Source: an uncultured Opitutaceae bacterium
GTDB lineage: Bacteria; Verrucomicrobiota; Verrucomicrobiia; Opitutales; Opitutaceae
DNA: 64,000 nt
Assembly: GCA_903890485.1 (NCBI GenBank)
Contig: CAITBM010000013.1
Coordinates: 1 to 64,000 of the forward strand
Direction: 5' to 3'
Both the position numbers and the translations under genes were made by a program. Positions 47,946 through 57,258 of this stretch are shown here, one piece after another. A model generated the notes under the pieces. That model worked only from the letters and a program-made list of their open reading frames with translations, did not search any database and was not told the origin of the DNA. Each line of letters opens with the position of its first letter. Within the stretch, counting starts at the first letter, position 1.

Positions 47946-48725
47946 CTAGAACTTCAGGTGTTTGACGGTGACACCCTTGTTGATCAGCTGGTTCAGGGAA
48001 TCGATCCCGATCCTCAGGTGGTCGCCCACGAAGTGGTCGTCGACCTTCCGGTCGCTCTCCACGGTCTTCACCCCCTCGGGCACCATCGGCTGGTCGGACA
48101 CGAGGAGGAGGGCCCCGGTCGAGATCCCGTTGGCGAACCCGACCATGAAGATGGTCGCCGTCTCCATGTCGACCGCCATGACCCGGATCCGCTTCAGGTA
48201 CTTCTTGAACTCGTCGTGGTGCTCCCAGACCCGGCGGTTCGTCGTGTAGACGGTGCCGGTCCAGTAGTCCCGGCGGTGGTCGCGGATCGTGGTCGAGATG
48301 GCCTTCTGGAGGGCGAAGGAGGGAAGGGCGGGCACCTCCGGCGGGAAATAGTCGTTGCTGGTTCCCTCGCCGCGGATCGCCGCGATCGGCAGGATGAGGT
48401 CGCCCACCTCGGCGCGGTGCTTGATGCCCCCGCACTTGCCGAGGAACAGCACGGCCTTCGGCGCGATCGCGCTCAAGAGGTCCATCACGGTCGCCGCGTT
48501 GGCGCTTCCCATGCCGAAATTGATGATCGTGATCTTGCCCGCGGTGGCGGTTGGCATCGGCTTGTCCCGGCCGTGGACCTGCACCTTGTGGGCCTTGGCG
48601 AAGAGGTCCACGTAGCGCTGGAAGTTGGTGAGGAGGATGTACGAGCCGAACTTGTCGAGGGGCAGCCCCGTGTAGCGGGGGAGCCAGTTCTTGACGATCT
48701 CCTGCTGGGTGACCAAGGCGCACAT
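47946..48725 (-). CDS. AMP nucleosidase
   Basis: A 259-residue enzyme of the short AMP nucleosidase family (about 260 residues), which cleaves AMP to adenine and ribose 5-phosphate. Phosphorylase-fold motifs: IINFGMGSANAATVMDLL, LFLGKCGGIKHRAEVGDLI and the substrate block RVMAVDMETATIFMVGF with Glu in ETAT. The start is ATG 48725; the open frame extends into lipA only as a shadow. The lipA stop is 14 bases upstream, so they may be cotranscribed. Confidence 0.9.
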   Translation of the reverse strand: MCALVTQQEIVKNWLPRYTGLPLDKFGSYILLTNFQRYVDLFAKAHKVQVHGRDKPMPTATAGKITIINFGMGSANAATVMDLLSAIAPKAVLFLGKCGGIKHRAEVGDLILPIAAIRGEGTSNDYFPPEVPALPSFALQKAISTTIRDHRRDYWTGTVYTTNRRVWEHHDEFKKYLKRIRVMAVDMETATIFMVGFANGISTGALLLVSDQPMVPEGVKTVESDRKVDDHFVGDHLRIGIDSLNQLINKGVTVKHLKF

Positions 48726-48739
48726 GGGGATAAAGGGGG

Positions 48740-49636
48740 TTAGGCTCCCGCCAGGGCGTTCTGGGTGTTCAGGTGCTCCTCGCCCGTGTACTTGAGCGAC
48801 TGCTCGTCGGCGTGGTAGCTCGAGCGCACCATGGCGCCGCTCTCGACGACCCCGAAGCCGACGGAGAGCCCGAACTGCTTCCAGTGGAGGAACTCCTCGG
48901 GCGGCACCCAGCGGTCGACCGGCAGGTGCTGCTTGGTCGGCTGGAGATACTGGCCCACCGTCAGGATGTTGACCCCGTCGCCCGCCAGGTCGCGCAGCGT
49001 CTGCTCGATCTCCTCGGCCCTCTCGCCCAAGCCGAGCATGATGCCGGTCTTCACCGTGAAGCCCCGGGACTTGGCGTGGCGCAGGACGCTCCGCGAGCGG
49101 TCGTAGCGGGCCTGCACCCGGACCGGCTTCTGCAGGCGCTCGACGGTTTCCACGTTGTGGTTGAAGATGTCGGGCTTGGCGTCGAGGACCGTGTCGACGT
49201 CCTCGGTCTTGCCCTTGAAGTCCGGGACAAGCACCTCGATCGCCGTCCTCGGGTTGCGGTTGCGCACGGCCCGGATCGTCGCGGCCCAGACCGAGGCCCC
49301 CCCGTCGCTCAGCTCGTCGCGGGCCACGCTCGTGATCACGCAGTGCCTGAGCGCCATCGTGGCCACCGCCTCGGCGACTCGGGCGGGCTCCCCCAGGTCG
49401 AGCTCGGTCGGCCGGCCCGTCTGGATCGCACAGAAGTTGCAGGAGCGCGTGCAGATGTTGCCGAGGATCATCACGGTGGCCGTGCCGCGGGACCAGCACT
49501 CGCCCAGGTTGGGGCACTGGGCGCTCTGGCAGACCGTGTGCAGCTTGTGGCCGTCCACTAGCCCCCTCACGGCGGAATAGGCGGGTCCGGCCGGCAGCTT
49601 CGCCCTGAGCCAGGAGGGTTTGCGGGTGGTGTCCAT
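48740..49636 (-). CDS. lipA: Lipoyl synthase
   Basis: A 298-residue radical-SAM enzyme that inserts two sulfurs into octanoyl chains on lipoyl domains. Both iron-sulfur sites are visible: CQSAQCPNLGEC (auxiliary cluster) and CTRSCNFC (radical-SAM CxxxCxxC), with the C-terminal RSSYHADE whose Ser is an auxiliary ligand. Required for pyruvate and 2-oxoglutarate dehydrogenase; LipB is not in the window. It is the first gene of a lipA-amn pair and diverges from lysS. Confidence 0.96.
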   Translation of the reverse strand: MDTTRKPSWLRAKLPAGPAYSAVRGLVDGHKLHTVCQSAQCPNLGECWSRGTATVMILGNICTRSCNFCAIQTGRPTELDLGEPARVAEAVATMALRHCVITSVARDELSDGGASVWAATIRAVRNRNPRTAIEVLVPDFKGKTEDVDTVLDAKPDIFNHNVETVERLQKPVRVQARYDRSRSVLRHAKSRGFTVKTGIMLGLGERAEEIEQTLRDLAGDGVNILTVGQYLQPTKQHLPVDRWVPPEEFLHWKQFGLSVGFGVVESGAMVRSSYHADEQSLKYTGEEHLNTQNALAGA

Positions 49637-49763
49637 CTGCGTGGGTCGGTCGCTGTTAATAGCCGCCTACGGTCACATGAATGGCCGCCAATCACAAGCA
49701 AGGAACGGAGCGGAACTTTCCGTTTGCCCCGAGGGCCCGGGTGCGGCAGGTTGACCCGCTCCC

Positions 49764-51254
49764 ATGAGCGAAATCCCGGCCGACATCTCCCATGACCAGC
49801 ACGCAGTGCGCCGGCAGAAGCTTGCCGACCTGCGGGCCTCGGGTACGGACCCCTTCCGCGCCGAGATCAAGACCACGCATTTCTCGGGCGAGGCCCTGAA
49901 GGCGTACGTCGACGGCCAGGACAACGCGGTCGCGGTCACGGTTGCCGGCCGCCTGGTGACGATCCGCGACATGGGCAAGAGCCAGTTCGTGAAGGTCCTG
50001 GACCAGGAGGGCGAGATCCAGCTCTACATCAAGAAGGACGTCGTGGGCGACGACGCGTATGCGGGCTTCAAGAAGCTCGACCTGGGCGACATCATCGGGG
50101 CCAAGGGAACCCTCTTTAAGACCAAGACCGGCGAGGTCACCGTCCGCGTGGAGTCGTTCGTCCTGCTCTCGAAGGCGCTCCGGCCCCTCCCTGAGAAGTG
50201 GCACGGCCTCGCCGACTCCGAGCAGGTCTACCGGCAGCGCTACCTCGACCTGGTCGTGAACCGCGAGTCGCGAAGCCGTCTCCTCATGCGCTCCCGGGTG
50301 GTCTCCTCGATCCGCCGGTTCCTGGAGGACCGCAAGTTTGTCGAGGTCGAGACCCCCATCCTGCAGTCGGTGGCCGGCGGCGCGGCTGCGAAGCCCTTCT
50401 CGACCCATCACAACGCCCTGGGCGTGGATTTCTTCCTGAGGATCTCTCTCGAGCTCTACCTGAAGCGGATGCTCGTCGGTGGCCTGGACCGCGTCTTCGA
50501 GATCGGGCGCAACTTCCGCAACGAGGGCATCTCGCGCAAGCACAACCCCGAGTTCACGATGCTCGAGCTCTACCAGGCCTACAGCGACCACCGGGGGATG
50601 ATGGTCCTGATCAAGGAGATGCTGACGACGCTCTGCCGGGACGTTTTGGGGACCGACAAGATCCTTCATCCCTCCAGCGGCCAGACGATCGACTTTGGTG
50701 GGCCGTGGCGCGAGGTGTCCTACAAGGACCTGATCCGCGCCGAGACGGGCGACCCGGACTGGTTCACCCGCAGCAAGGCCGAGCACGTGGCCGCCGCCGA
50801 GAAGCTGGGGCTCAAGGTCGAGGCCGGCTGGGAGGACTTCGAGGTGACCAACGAGATCTTCTCCAAGAAGATCGAGCCCTTCCTGATCCAGCCCACGTTC
50901 GTCCTCTACCTTCCGAAGGAGCTCTGCCCGCTTGCCAAGATCAACCGCGACGATCCGTCGACCCTCGACGTGTTCGAGCTGTGCATCGGCGGCATGGAGG
51001 TGGCGCCCGCCTATTCGGAGCAGAACGATCCCGACGTGCAGCGCGAGATGTTCGAGCGTCAGGCCGGCGGCGAGCCCCAGAGCGTGGACCAGGACTTCCT
51101 CCTCGCCCTCGAGCACGGGATGCCCCCGGCCGGCGGCATGGGGGTCGGCATCGACCGGCTGTGCATGCTGCTCGCCGGCACGGAGAGCATCCGCGACGTG
51201 ATCCTTTTCCCGCAGCTGCGGCCCGCGGAGACGAAGGCGGCCGACGGCGCCTAA
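49764..51254 (+). CDS. lysS: Lysyl-tRNA synthetase, class II
   Basis: A 496-residue class II synthetase. It has an N-terminal OB-fold anticodon domain (AVTVAGRLVTIRDMGKSQF to about residue 140), then the catalytic core with motif 1 RRFLEDRKFVEVETPIL, motif 2 RNFRNEGISRKHNPEFTMLE and motif 3 GGMGVGIDRLCMLL. The ending VILFPQLRP is typical. Ser/Met start at MSEIPADISHDQHAVRRQKL. Followed five bases later by the lolC/E gene. Confidence 0.97.
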   Translation: MSEIPADISHDQHAVRRQKLADLRASGTDPFRAEIKTTHFSGEALKAYVDGQDNAVAVTVAGRLVTIRDMGKSQFVKVLDQEGEIQLYIKKDVVGDDAYAGFKKLDLGDIIGAKGTLFKTKTGEVTVRVESFVLLSKALRPLPEKWHGLADSEQVYRQRYLDLVVNRESRSRLLMRSRVVSSIRRFLEDRKFVEVETPILQSVAGGAAAKPFSTHHNALGVDFFLRISLELYLKRMLVGGLDRVFEIGRNFRNEGISRKHNPEFTMLELYQAYSDHRGMMVLIKEMLTTLCRDVLGTDKILHPSSGQTIDFGGPWREVSYKDLIRAETGDPDWFTRSKAEHVAAAEKLGLKVEAGWEDFEVTNEIFSKKIEPFLIQPTFVLYLPKELCPLAKINRDDPSTLDVFELCIGGMEVAPAYSEQNDPDVQREMFERQAGGEPQSVDQDFLLALEHGMPPAGGMGVGIDRLCMLLAGTESIRDVILFPQLRPAETKAADGA

Positions 51255-51259
51255 GCCCC

Positions 51260-52489
51260 GTGCCCTGGTACCTCCACCTTGCCGCCAGGCAGCTTTTCCC
51301 GACGGGGCGGAGGTTCCCCTTCTTCACGATCATCTCCGCCCTGGGGGTTGCCCTCGGGGTCGCGCTCCTGGTGATCGTGATGAGCGTCATGGGCGGCTTC
51401 GCCTATGAGATCCGCCACCTGATCGTGGACACCGAGGGGGAGGTGCAGGTCAAGGCCAGGGGCCCGATCGGGGACTACGCCTCCGTCCTCGCGCTCGTGG
51501 GGTCGGTCCCCGGGGTCGCGGCCGCCACCCCGTACGCCAGCGACGCCGTCATGATCAAGTTTGGCGACCGGCCGGCCTTCCCCATGCTCCGGGGTCTCGA
51601 CCTCTCGAGCGTCGAGAAGGTGACCCCGCTCGACCGGTTCCTGATCGCCGGCTCCCTCAGGGACATGGACGACGACTCGGTGATCCTGAGCGACCAGATT
51701 GCCGCCAGCATCGGCGCCACGGTGGGCGACTCGATCGAGGTCTACTCCCCCCTGATCATCGAGAAGCTGAGCGCCGACTCCGTCTTTCTCCCGAGGCAGG
51801 TGCGCATCGTCGGGATCCTCCACATCGGGCACCAGCAGCTCGACAGCAGCACGGTCTACGGGACCCTGCGCCTGGCCCAGGACCTCTACGGGCTGGGCTC
51901 CTTGGTCCACGGCGTTAACGTCCGGCTCTCGCCGGGCGTTAACGAGGACGACGCCGTCGCGCGCATCAACCGGGTGCTCCCCGCCGACATCCGGGCCTTC
52001 TCCTGGGAGGACAGCTTCAGCGAGTTTCTCTGGGTGCTCAACCTGGAGCGGGGAATGATCTTCTTCCTCCTTCTCTTCATCGTGATCGTGGCCGCCTTCT
52101 CGGTCACCAGCTCCCTCCTGATCTCCGTCGTCCGCAAGACCCGCGAGATCGGGCTCCTCGGGGCCCTGGGGGGCAGGCCGATCCACGTGGCCGCCTGCTT
52201 CTGCGCCCAGGGGCTCTTCATCGGCATCCTGGGGACGGTGGCGGGGCTCGCCCTTGGGTTCACGGCGCTCGCATTCCGCAACAACGTGGTCCTGTGGGTC
52301 GCAAGGGTGACCCAGCGCGAGGAGGTCCTGCGCCGCTTCTACCAGTTCAGCGAGCTGCCCTCGCACACCTCGGCCTCGACGGTCGCCCTGATCGTGGTCC
52401 TCACGATCGTGATCTCGACCCTTGCCGGGCTCCTGCCCGCGTGGCGCGCAGCCCGCCTCAAACCCGTGGAGGCACTCCGCAATGAATGA
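51260..52489 (+). CDS. Lipoprotein-releasing ABC transporter permease (LolC/LolE family)
   Basis: A 409-residue inner-membrane permease of the LolCDE system that lifts outer-membrane lipoproteins off the inner membrane. Four membrane helices: one at the N-terminus (FTIISALGVALGVALLVIVM), then a large periplasmic domain (about residues 45-270), and three C-terminal helices with FSVTSSLLISVVRKTREIGLLGALGG, the FtsX-like motif. The GTG at 51260 is chosen since family members start with a few residues before the helix. Only one such permease is present, so it may form a homodimer as in many non-proteobacteria. Confidence 0.9.
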   Translation: MPWYLHLAARQLFPTGRRFPFFTIISALGVALGVALLVIVMSVMGGFAYEIRHLIVDTEGEVQVKARGPIGDYASVLALVGSVPGVAAATPYASDAVMIKFGDRPAFPMLRGLDLSSVEKVTPLDRFLIAGSLRDMDDDSVILSDQIAASIGATVGDSIEVYSPLIIEKLSADSVFLPRQVRIVGILHIGHQQLDSSTVYGTLRLAQDLYGLGSLVHGVNVRLSPGVNEDDAVARINRVLPADIRAFSWEDSFSEFLWVLNLERGMIFFLLLFIVIVAAFSVTSSLLISVVRKTREIGLLGALGGRPIHVAACFCAQGLFIGILGTVAGLALGFTALAFRNNVVLWVARVTQREEVLRRFYQFSELPSHTSASTVALIVVLTIVISTLAGLLPAWRAARLKPVEALRNE

Positions 52490-53144
52490 CCCGGTCCTAT
52501 CGGCCGTTGGCCTCAGGAAGCACTTCCGGAGCGGCGACTCGGTCCTTGAGGTTCTCCGCGGGGTCGACCTGGACGTCTCGGCCGGGGAAAGCGTCAGCAT
52601 ACGCGGCGAGTCGGGATCGGGGAAGTCCACGCTCCTCAACCTCCTTGCCGGGCTCGATAGCCCGGATGCCGGCTCGGTCTCGTGGGGCGGCTCGACCGAC
52701 ACCGGCGCCTCGCGCAGGGCCGCCTACCTGGGCATGGTGTTCCAGTCCTACTACCTGGTGCCTGAGCTCGACGCCTACCAGAACGTGCTCCTTGCCCGAC
52801 GGATCCTGGGCGGCCTCGACAAGGCCGCGAAGGCGCGAGCCCGCTCGCTCCTCGGCGAAGTGGGCCTGCTCGAGCGCTCCCACCACCTGCCCTCCCAGCT
52901 CTCCGGCGGCGAGCGCCAGCGGGTTGCCCTGGCCCGGGCCCTCATGAACGAGCCCAGGCTCATCGTCGCCGACGAGCCCACGGGAAACCTGGACGAACGG
53001 ACCGGCAACGAGGTGATCGAGCTCCTCCTCGGGCTCTGCAGCTCGGCAAACGCGGCCCTAATCCTGGTCACCCACAACCAGGCGCACGCCGCGAAGGCCC
53101 AGAGGAGCCTGCTGCTCACCCTGGGCGTCCTCGGGCCGGCCTAG
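52482..53144 (+). CDS. lolD: Lipoprotein-releasing ABC transporter ATPase
   Basis: A 220-residue ATPase: Walker A GESGSGKST, Q-loop MVFQSYYLVPELDAYQNV, signature [16 protein letters not shown], Walker B LIVADEPTGNLDERT and switch His in VTHNQ. The LolD/MacB subfamily is shown by EPTGNLD. It starts eight bases before the lolC/E stop, so the two are coupled. The open frame upstream of 52482 is shadow. Confidence 0.93.
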   Translation: MNDPVLSAVGLRKHFRSGDSVLEVLRGVDLDVSAGESVSIRGESGSGKSTLLNLLAGLDSPDAGSVSWGGSTDTGASRRAAYLGMVFQSYYLVPELDAYQNVLLARRILGGLDKAAKARARSLLGEVGLLERSHHLPSQLSGGERQRVALARALMNEPRLIVADEPTGNLDERTGNEVIELLLGLCSSANAALILVTHNQAHAAKAQRSLLLTLGVLGPA

Positions 53145-53196
53145 CGCCGGCGGTTTGTGGCTCGCCCCGGGGCGGCCGCGCGCTACGTTCGACGGC

Positions 53197-54174
53197 ATGT
53201 CCGCCCCCAAAATTCGCTGCGGCGTCGTCGGCGTAGGCTCGCTCGGCCAGCACCACGCGCGGATCTACGCGTCCCTTGCCGGGGCGGAGCTGGCCGGCAT
53301 CTTTGACAAGTCGGCCGCGCGGGCCTCCGAGATCGCCGAGAAGGTCGGCTGCCGCCGATTCGAGACCCTGGAGGAGCTTGCTGCCGGGTGCGACGCCGTC
53401 TCGGTCGTGGTCCCGACGGACCTTCACGAGAAGGTCGCGCTCCCGCTCCTTTCGGCCGGCTGCCACCTCCTGATCGAGAAGCCGCTCTGCGCCTCGCTTG
53501 AGGAGGCGGAGCGGGTGCTCGCCGCGGCCCAGGCCAAGAATTGCCTGGTCCAGGTCGGCCACGTCGAGCACTTCAACCCGGTCATGGCGTTCCTGGAGAA
53601 GGAGGCGAGCCGGCCGCAGTACATCACGGCCGAGCGGCTTGGCACCTACCAGGTGCGCGGCACAGAGGTCGGGGTCGTCCTGGACCTGATGATCCACGAC
53701 ATCGGCATCGTGCTCGCCCTGGTCAAGTCGCCCATAGCCAAGATCGACAGCGTCGGGATCAGCGTCCTCTCGAAGACCGAGGATATCGCCAACGCGCGGA
53801 TCGAGTTTGAGAACGGGTGCGTCGCGAACCTGAGCGCAAGCCGCATGAGCCTGAAGAAGGCCCGCGAGATCCGCATCTTCCAGGACAACGCCTACCTCTC
53901 GCTCGACTTCATGAACCAGTCCGGGCACCTGGTCCGCAAGAGCGACATCATCGCCTTCGGCTTGAAGATGAAGATCGGGCTGGTGAAGGCCGGCGATACG
54001 AGCTCGATCCCCGTCCACCAGATCCCCATCGAGAAGGGCGAGCCGCTCGCCCTGGAGCTCGCGCACTTTGTCGACAGCGTCGCCAGGAAGCGCCAGCCCA
54101 AGGTCGGGGCCGCCCTGGGCAAGAGCGCGCTCGAGGTCGCGATCGCGATCACCGAGCAAATCAGGAGGAAATGA
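53197..54174 (+). CDS. Gfo/Idh/MocA family oxidoreductase
   Basis: A 325-residue NAD(P)-dependent sugar dehydrogenase. N-terminal Rossmann domain with GVVGVGSLGQHHARIYAS; the family motif LLIEKPLCASLEEAE (EKP, with the catalytic Lys) and a second-domain stretch HDIGIVLALVKSP including His. It overlaps the following lpxB start by four bases. The substrate is unknown. Adjacency to lpxB suggests a sugar nucleotide for lipid A, as for GnnA (UDP-GlcNAc 3-dehydrogenase), but no GnnB-like aminotransferase is nearby. Confidence 0.85.
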   Translation: MSAPKIRCGVVGVGSLGQHHARIYASLAGAELAGIFDKSAARASEIAEKVGCRRFETLEELAAGCDAVSVVVPTDLHEKVALPLLSAGCHLLIEKPLCASLEEAERVLAAAQAKNCLVQVGHVEHFNPVMAFLEKEASRPQYITAERLGTYQVRGTEVGVVLDLMIHDIGIVLALVKSPIAKIDSVGISVLSKTEDIANARIEFENGCVANLSASRMSLKKAREIRIFQDNAYLSLDFMNQSGHLVRKSDIIAFGLKMKIGLVKAGDTSSIPVHQIPIEKGEPLALELAHFVDSVARKRQPKVGAALGKSALEVAIAITEQIRRK

Positions 54175-55325
54175 ACCTAGCCCCACCGTTTCCGCTACCG
54201 GCGCCGGCGGGCGGCGCGGCGGACCTCCTGGTGATCGCCGGTGAGCACTCCGGCGACGAGCATGCCGCCCGCATGGTCTCGGGCCTGCTCCGGCGCCGCC
54301 CGTCGCTGAGGGTTGCGGCGCTCGGGGGCGCCAAGCTTGAGGGTGCGGGGGCCCAGCTCCTCTTTGACCGCACGGCGCTTTCCGTCGTGGGGCTGGGCGA
54401 GGTGGTCAGGAACCTGGGCTTCTTTCGCAGGCTGATCGAGGAGACGGTCCTCTGGATCGGCCTCCACCGCCCGCGTGCGGTGTGCTTCGTGGACAACTCG
54501 GGCGTCAACCTGCGCATCGCCGAGGAGCTGCGCCTTAGGGGCATCAGCTCCAAGGGCGGGGGATCCGTGCGAACGCTCTACTATATAAGCCCGCAGATCT
54601 GGGCCTCGAGACAGGGCAGGCGCTTTGACATGGCGCGGAACCTGGACGCGCTCGCGGTCATCTTCCCGTTTGAGGTCGCTTGCTACGCGGACACCGGCCT
54701 GGAGGTCGATTTCGTGGGGCACCCCTTCATGGCCGCCGACTACGTTGCCCCCGTCCGCCATGATCCCTCGGGCCCGGTGCTCCTGCTCCCGGGCAGCAGG
54801 CCCAAGGCGGTGGGCCTCATCATGCCGGAGCTTCTCGCCGGGTTCATGCAATTCCTGAAGAAGGGCCCCGCGCGAAAGGCCGTCGTCCTGTATCCCGGGG
54901 CGGCTATTCGCTCCGTGTTGGAGTCGATGGCGCTCCCGCCCGAGGTTTCGCTTCAACAGACCGGCAGTCCCGTGGCCGCCGGCGCGGTCCTCACGAGCAG
55001 CGGAACCATGTCCATGCACTGCGCCCTGGCGGGCATCCCCGGGGCGATTGCCTACAGGACCGACCTTCTCACGTACCTGATGGGGCGTTGGCTGGTGAAC
55101 GTTCCGTTCCTGGGGATCGCCAACATCCTTCTGGGTGAACCCATGTACCCCGAGTATATCCAGGGGGCGGCCACCCCGGGCGCCCTTGCCGCGGAGCTCG
55201 CGGCGTGCCTGGCGGACCCTTCCCGGGCTTCCCGGACCCAGGCCCATTCTGGGGAGCTGAAGGCGATGCTCGTCAATCCCGCCGGGCTGACCGAGAGCGA
55301 CTGGATCTCCCGGAACCTGCCCTAG
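54171..55325 (+). CDS. lpxB: Lipid-A-disaccharide synthase
   Basis: A 384-residue GT19 glycosyltransferase joining UDP-2,3-diacylglucosamine and lipid X. Motifs: VIAGEHSGDEHAARMV at the N-terminus, YYISPQIWASRQGR, FVGHPFMA, LLLPGSRPKAVGLIMP and SSGTMSMHCALAGIPGAI. A clear SD (AGGAGGA) precedes the ATG, which overlaps the previous stop. The open frame back to 53817 is shadow. Confirms a lipid A-producing, Gram-negative cell. Its stop overlaps that of the convergent hemA. Confidence 0.95.
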   Translation: MNLAPPFPLPAPAGGAADLLVIAGEHSGDEHAARMVSGLLRRRPSLRVAALGGAKLEGAGAQLLFDRTALSVVGLGEVVRNLGFFRRLIEETVLWIGLHRPRAVCFVDNSGVNLRIAEELRLRGISSKGGGSVRTLYYISPQIWASRQGRRFDMARNLDALAVIFPFEVACYADTGLEVDFVGHPFMAADYVAPVRHDPSGPVLLLPGSRPKAVGLIMPELLAGFMQFLKKGPARKAVVLYPGAAIRSVLESMALPPEVSLQQTGSPVAAGAVLTSSGTMSMHCALAGIPGAIAYRTDLLTYLMGRWLVNVPFLGIANILLGEPMYPEYIQGAATPGALAAELAACLADPSRASRTQAHSGELKAMLVNPAGLTESDWISRNLP

Positions 55326-56413
55326 GTTCCCGTCCTTGGGGCCTCAGCCGGGGCGGCAGCGCCTGCACCCGGTGACTGCGGCTCGGCCGAGTCCAGGTAA
55401 CGCTGGACGTGGGCCCAGAGGCTTGAGGCGCGCTCCGCGAGGAGCTCCTTGCACCGGGCGACCTCAGCCTCTCGGGCCGCGCGGTTCGCCTCGGCGATCT
55501 TTGCCAGGTCGTCCAGATTGTAGAGAAAGACGTTCTGGAGGTTGGCCGCCTCGGGCTCGACGTCGCGGGGCATCGCCAGGTCGATCAGCAGAAGCGGACG
55601 AGCCGGCCTCGTCTTCATCGCCGCGGCCACGGCCGCGGTGCTCAGGATCGTCGTCGGCGCCGAGGTCGAGCAGACCACGACGTCGTAGCCGGCAAGGTGG
55701 GCGTCTCGTTCCTCGAACTTGACGGTCCCCACGCCGAGTCCCCCGGCGACCTCGACGGCCCTCTCGATGCGCCGGCTCGCGACGGCAAGATCCTCGGCCC
55801 CCCGGCTCTTGAACGCCTTCGCGGTCCCCTCTCCGATCTCGCCGGTGCCGAGCACAAGGACCTTCGCCGCGGCAAGGTTGCCAAAGATGTTGGTCGCCAG
55901 GTCGACGGCCACGTTGGCGATGCTGACGCGCCCGGACGATATCCCGGTGTTGGTGCGCACATGCTTTGCCGCCTGAAACGCCTTCTGGAAGAGTCGGTTT
56001 AAGACCGCGCCGGTCGACCCGTGCGTCTGGGCCGCGGCATAGGCGTCCTTCACCTGCCCGAAGATCTCATTCTCGCCGACTAGCTGGGAGTCCAGGCCGC
56101 TCGCCACCTCGAAGAGGTGGAGCGCGGCGTCCCTGCCGGTGAGGCGGATCCGGATCTTCTCAAACTCGCCGACCTGGAACTTCTGTCGCGCGCAGTAGAC
56201 CGCCTGCACGTGGTCGGCGGCCGCCTCGCTGGCGGCCACGCCGTAGAACTCCACCCGGTTGCAGGTGTTCAGGAGCGCAATCTCGCGAAGGCCGCCCACC
56301 GAAGTAAGCTCCTGGCGGAGCGCGGACTCCGAGTCCACGGCCAGCTTCTCGCGCACCTCGACGGGGGCGCTGTGGTGGGTCGCACCGATGACAAAGAGGC
56401 AGGCCTCGCTCAT
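55322..56413 (-). CDS. hemA: Glutamyl-tRNA reductase
   Basis: A 363-residue enzyme that reduces glutamyl-tRNA to glutamate-1-semialdehyde, the first step of the C5 haem route. Catalytic C51 lies in LLNTCNRVEFYGV; other blocks are GATHHSAPVEVREKLA, QLVGENEIFGQVKDAY, GRVSIANVAVDLA and the NADP loop VLVLGTGEIGEGTAKA. Its ATG overlaps the stop of the upstream cytochrome assembly gene by four bases. Relevant to the haem-rich oxidase block upstream. Confidence 0.96.
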   Translation of the reverse strand: MSEACLFVIGATHHSAPVEVREKLAVDSESALRQELTSVGGLREIALLNTCNRVEFYGVAASEAAADHVQAVYCARQKFQVGEFEKIRIRLTGRDAALHLFEVASGLDSQLVGENEIFGQVKDAYAAAQTHGSTGAVLNRLFQKAFQAAKHVRTNTGISSGRVSIANVAVDLATNIFGNLAAAKVLVLGTGEIGEGTAKAFKSRGAEDLAVASRRIERAVEVAGGLGVGTVKFEERDAHLAGYDVVVCSTSAPTTILSTAAVAAAMKTRPARPLLLIDLAMPRDVEPEAANLQNVFLYNLDDLAKIAEANRAAREAEVARCKELLAERASSLWAHVQRYLDSAEPQSPGAGAAAPAEAPRTGT

Positions 56414-57258
56414 TGCGTCGCCTGCGGCGCAGCCTTAGGGGTTACCGGGTGGCGGCTCGTGTCGACGGCGCCAAGCGACAGGAGCGCCGCTGCGAAGAGC
56501 GCAAGGCACGTCCAGGCAAAGCGCTTGGAAAGCAGCTTTCCGGAGACCCGGAGCGCGAACGCGAGGCTCGCCACGAGCCAGACCGCGACCGTGGCGGCGA
56601 GCTTGAAGAGCCCGACGCTGGCGGCGTCCCTCGACCAGTAGACCGACCCGAAGAGGAGTGCCAGGGTGAGGAGGACGGCGCCGGTTCCCAGGAGACGCAC
56701 CTCGATGTGGTCCAGGTCGAGGATCGAGGGCAGGAACGAGAACCATCCGCCGAGGCGCTTCGACTTGAGCGAGAAGTGCCGAAAGAGGAAGAGGGTGGAG
56801 GCGAGCGCCAAAAGGCCGAAGACGCCGTAGCTGAAGATTGCAAGGGAGGCGTGCAGTTCGAGCCAGGGGTTGCCGCCGAAGATGTGGGTGCGCCTGACGG
56901 CGTCCCAGGCCGGGATAGAGAGGGAGAGGATGGTGAGCGCCGCGCCCAGGCACGACGTGAAGTAGCCCAGGACGCTCGAGCGGAAGCGGACTCCGATCAA
57001 CAGGTAGAGGGTCGTGGCCGACCAGGCCGTGAACTGGAAGATCTCGAACTCGTTGCCGAGGGGGCAGCCGCCGTTCGCACGTCCCCGGATCCCGAGGCCG
57101 ATGAACTGCGCAATGTAGCCCACAAGGATTGAGCAATAGATGAGCACCCCGTGCATGCGGCCACCGCGCACGATGGATCCTGTGCCCAGGAGGAAGCCGG
57201 CCGTGTAGAGGCCCGCCGCGCACCAAAGCCATTGACGGTCTGACAGATCGAGAACCAT
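56410..57258 (-). CDS. Cytochrome c assembly (CcsA/HemX-like) membrane protein
   Basis: A 282-residue protein of the CcmC/CcsA superfamily with about eight helices. Recognisable core: RRTHIFGGNPWLELHASLA and the HASLAIFSYGVFGLLALAS segment with the conserved His; earlier NEFEIFQFTAWSATTLY replaces the classic WAD tryptophan-rich motif only partly. Location directly upstream of hemA with a four-base overlap fits the HemX/CcsA-like proteins found beside hemA. A role in haem transport or regulation of HemA is likely. The start is ATG 57258, preceding residues being outside the family. Confidence 0.88.
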   Translation of the reverse strand: MVLDLSDRQWLWCAAGLYTAGFLLGTGSIVRGGRMHGVLIYCSILVGYIAQFIGLGIRGRANGGCPLGNEFEIFQFTAWSATTLYLLIGVRFRSSVLGYFTSCLGAALTILSLSIPAWDAVRRTHIFGGNPWLELHASLAIFSYGVFGLLALASTLFLFRHFSLKSKRLGGWFSFLPSILDLDHIEVRLLGTGAVLLTLALLFGSVYWSRDAASVGLFKLAATVAVWLVASLAFALRVSGKLLSKRFAWTCLALFAAALLSLGAVDTSRHPVTPKAAPQATQ

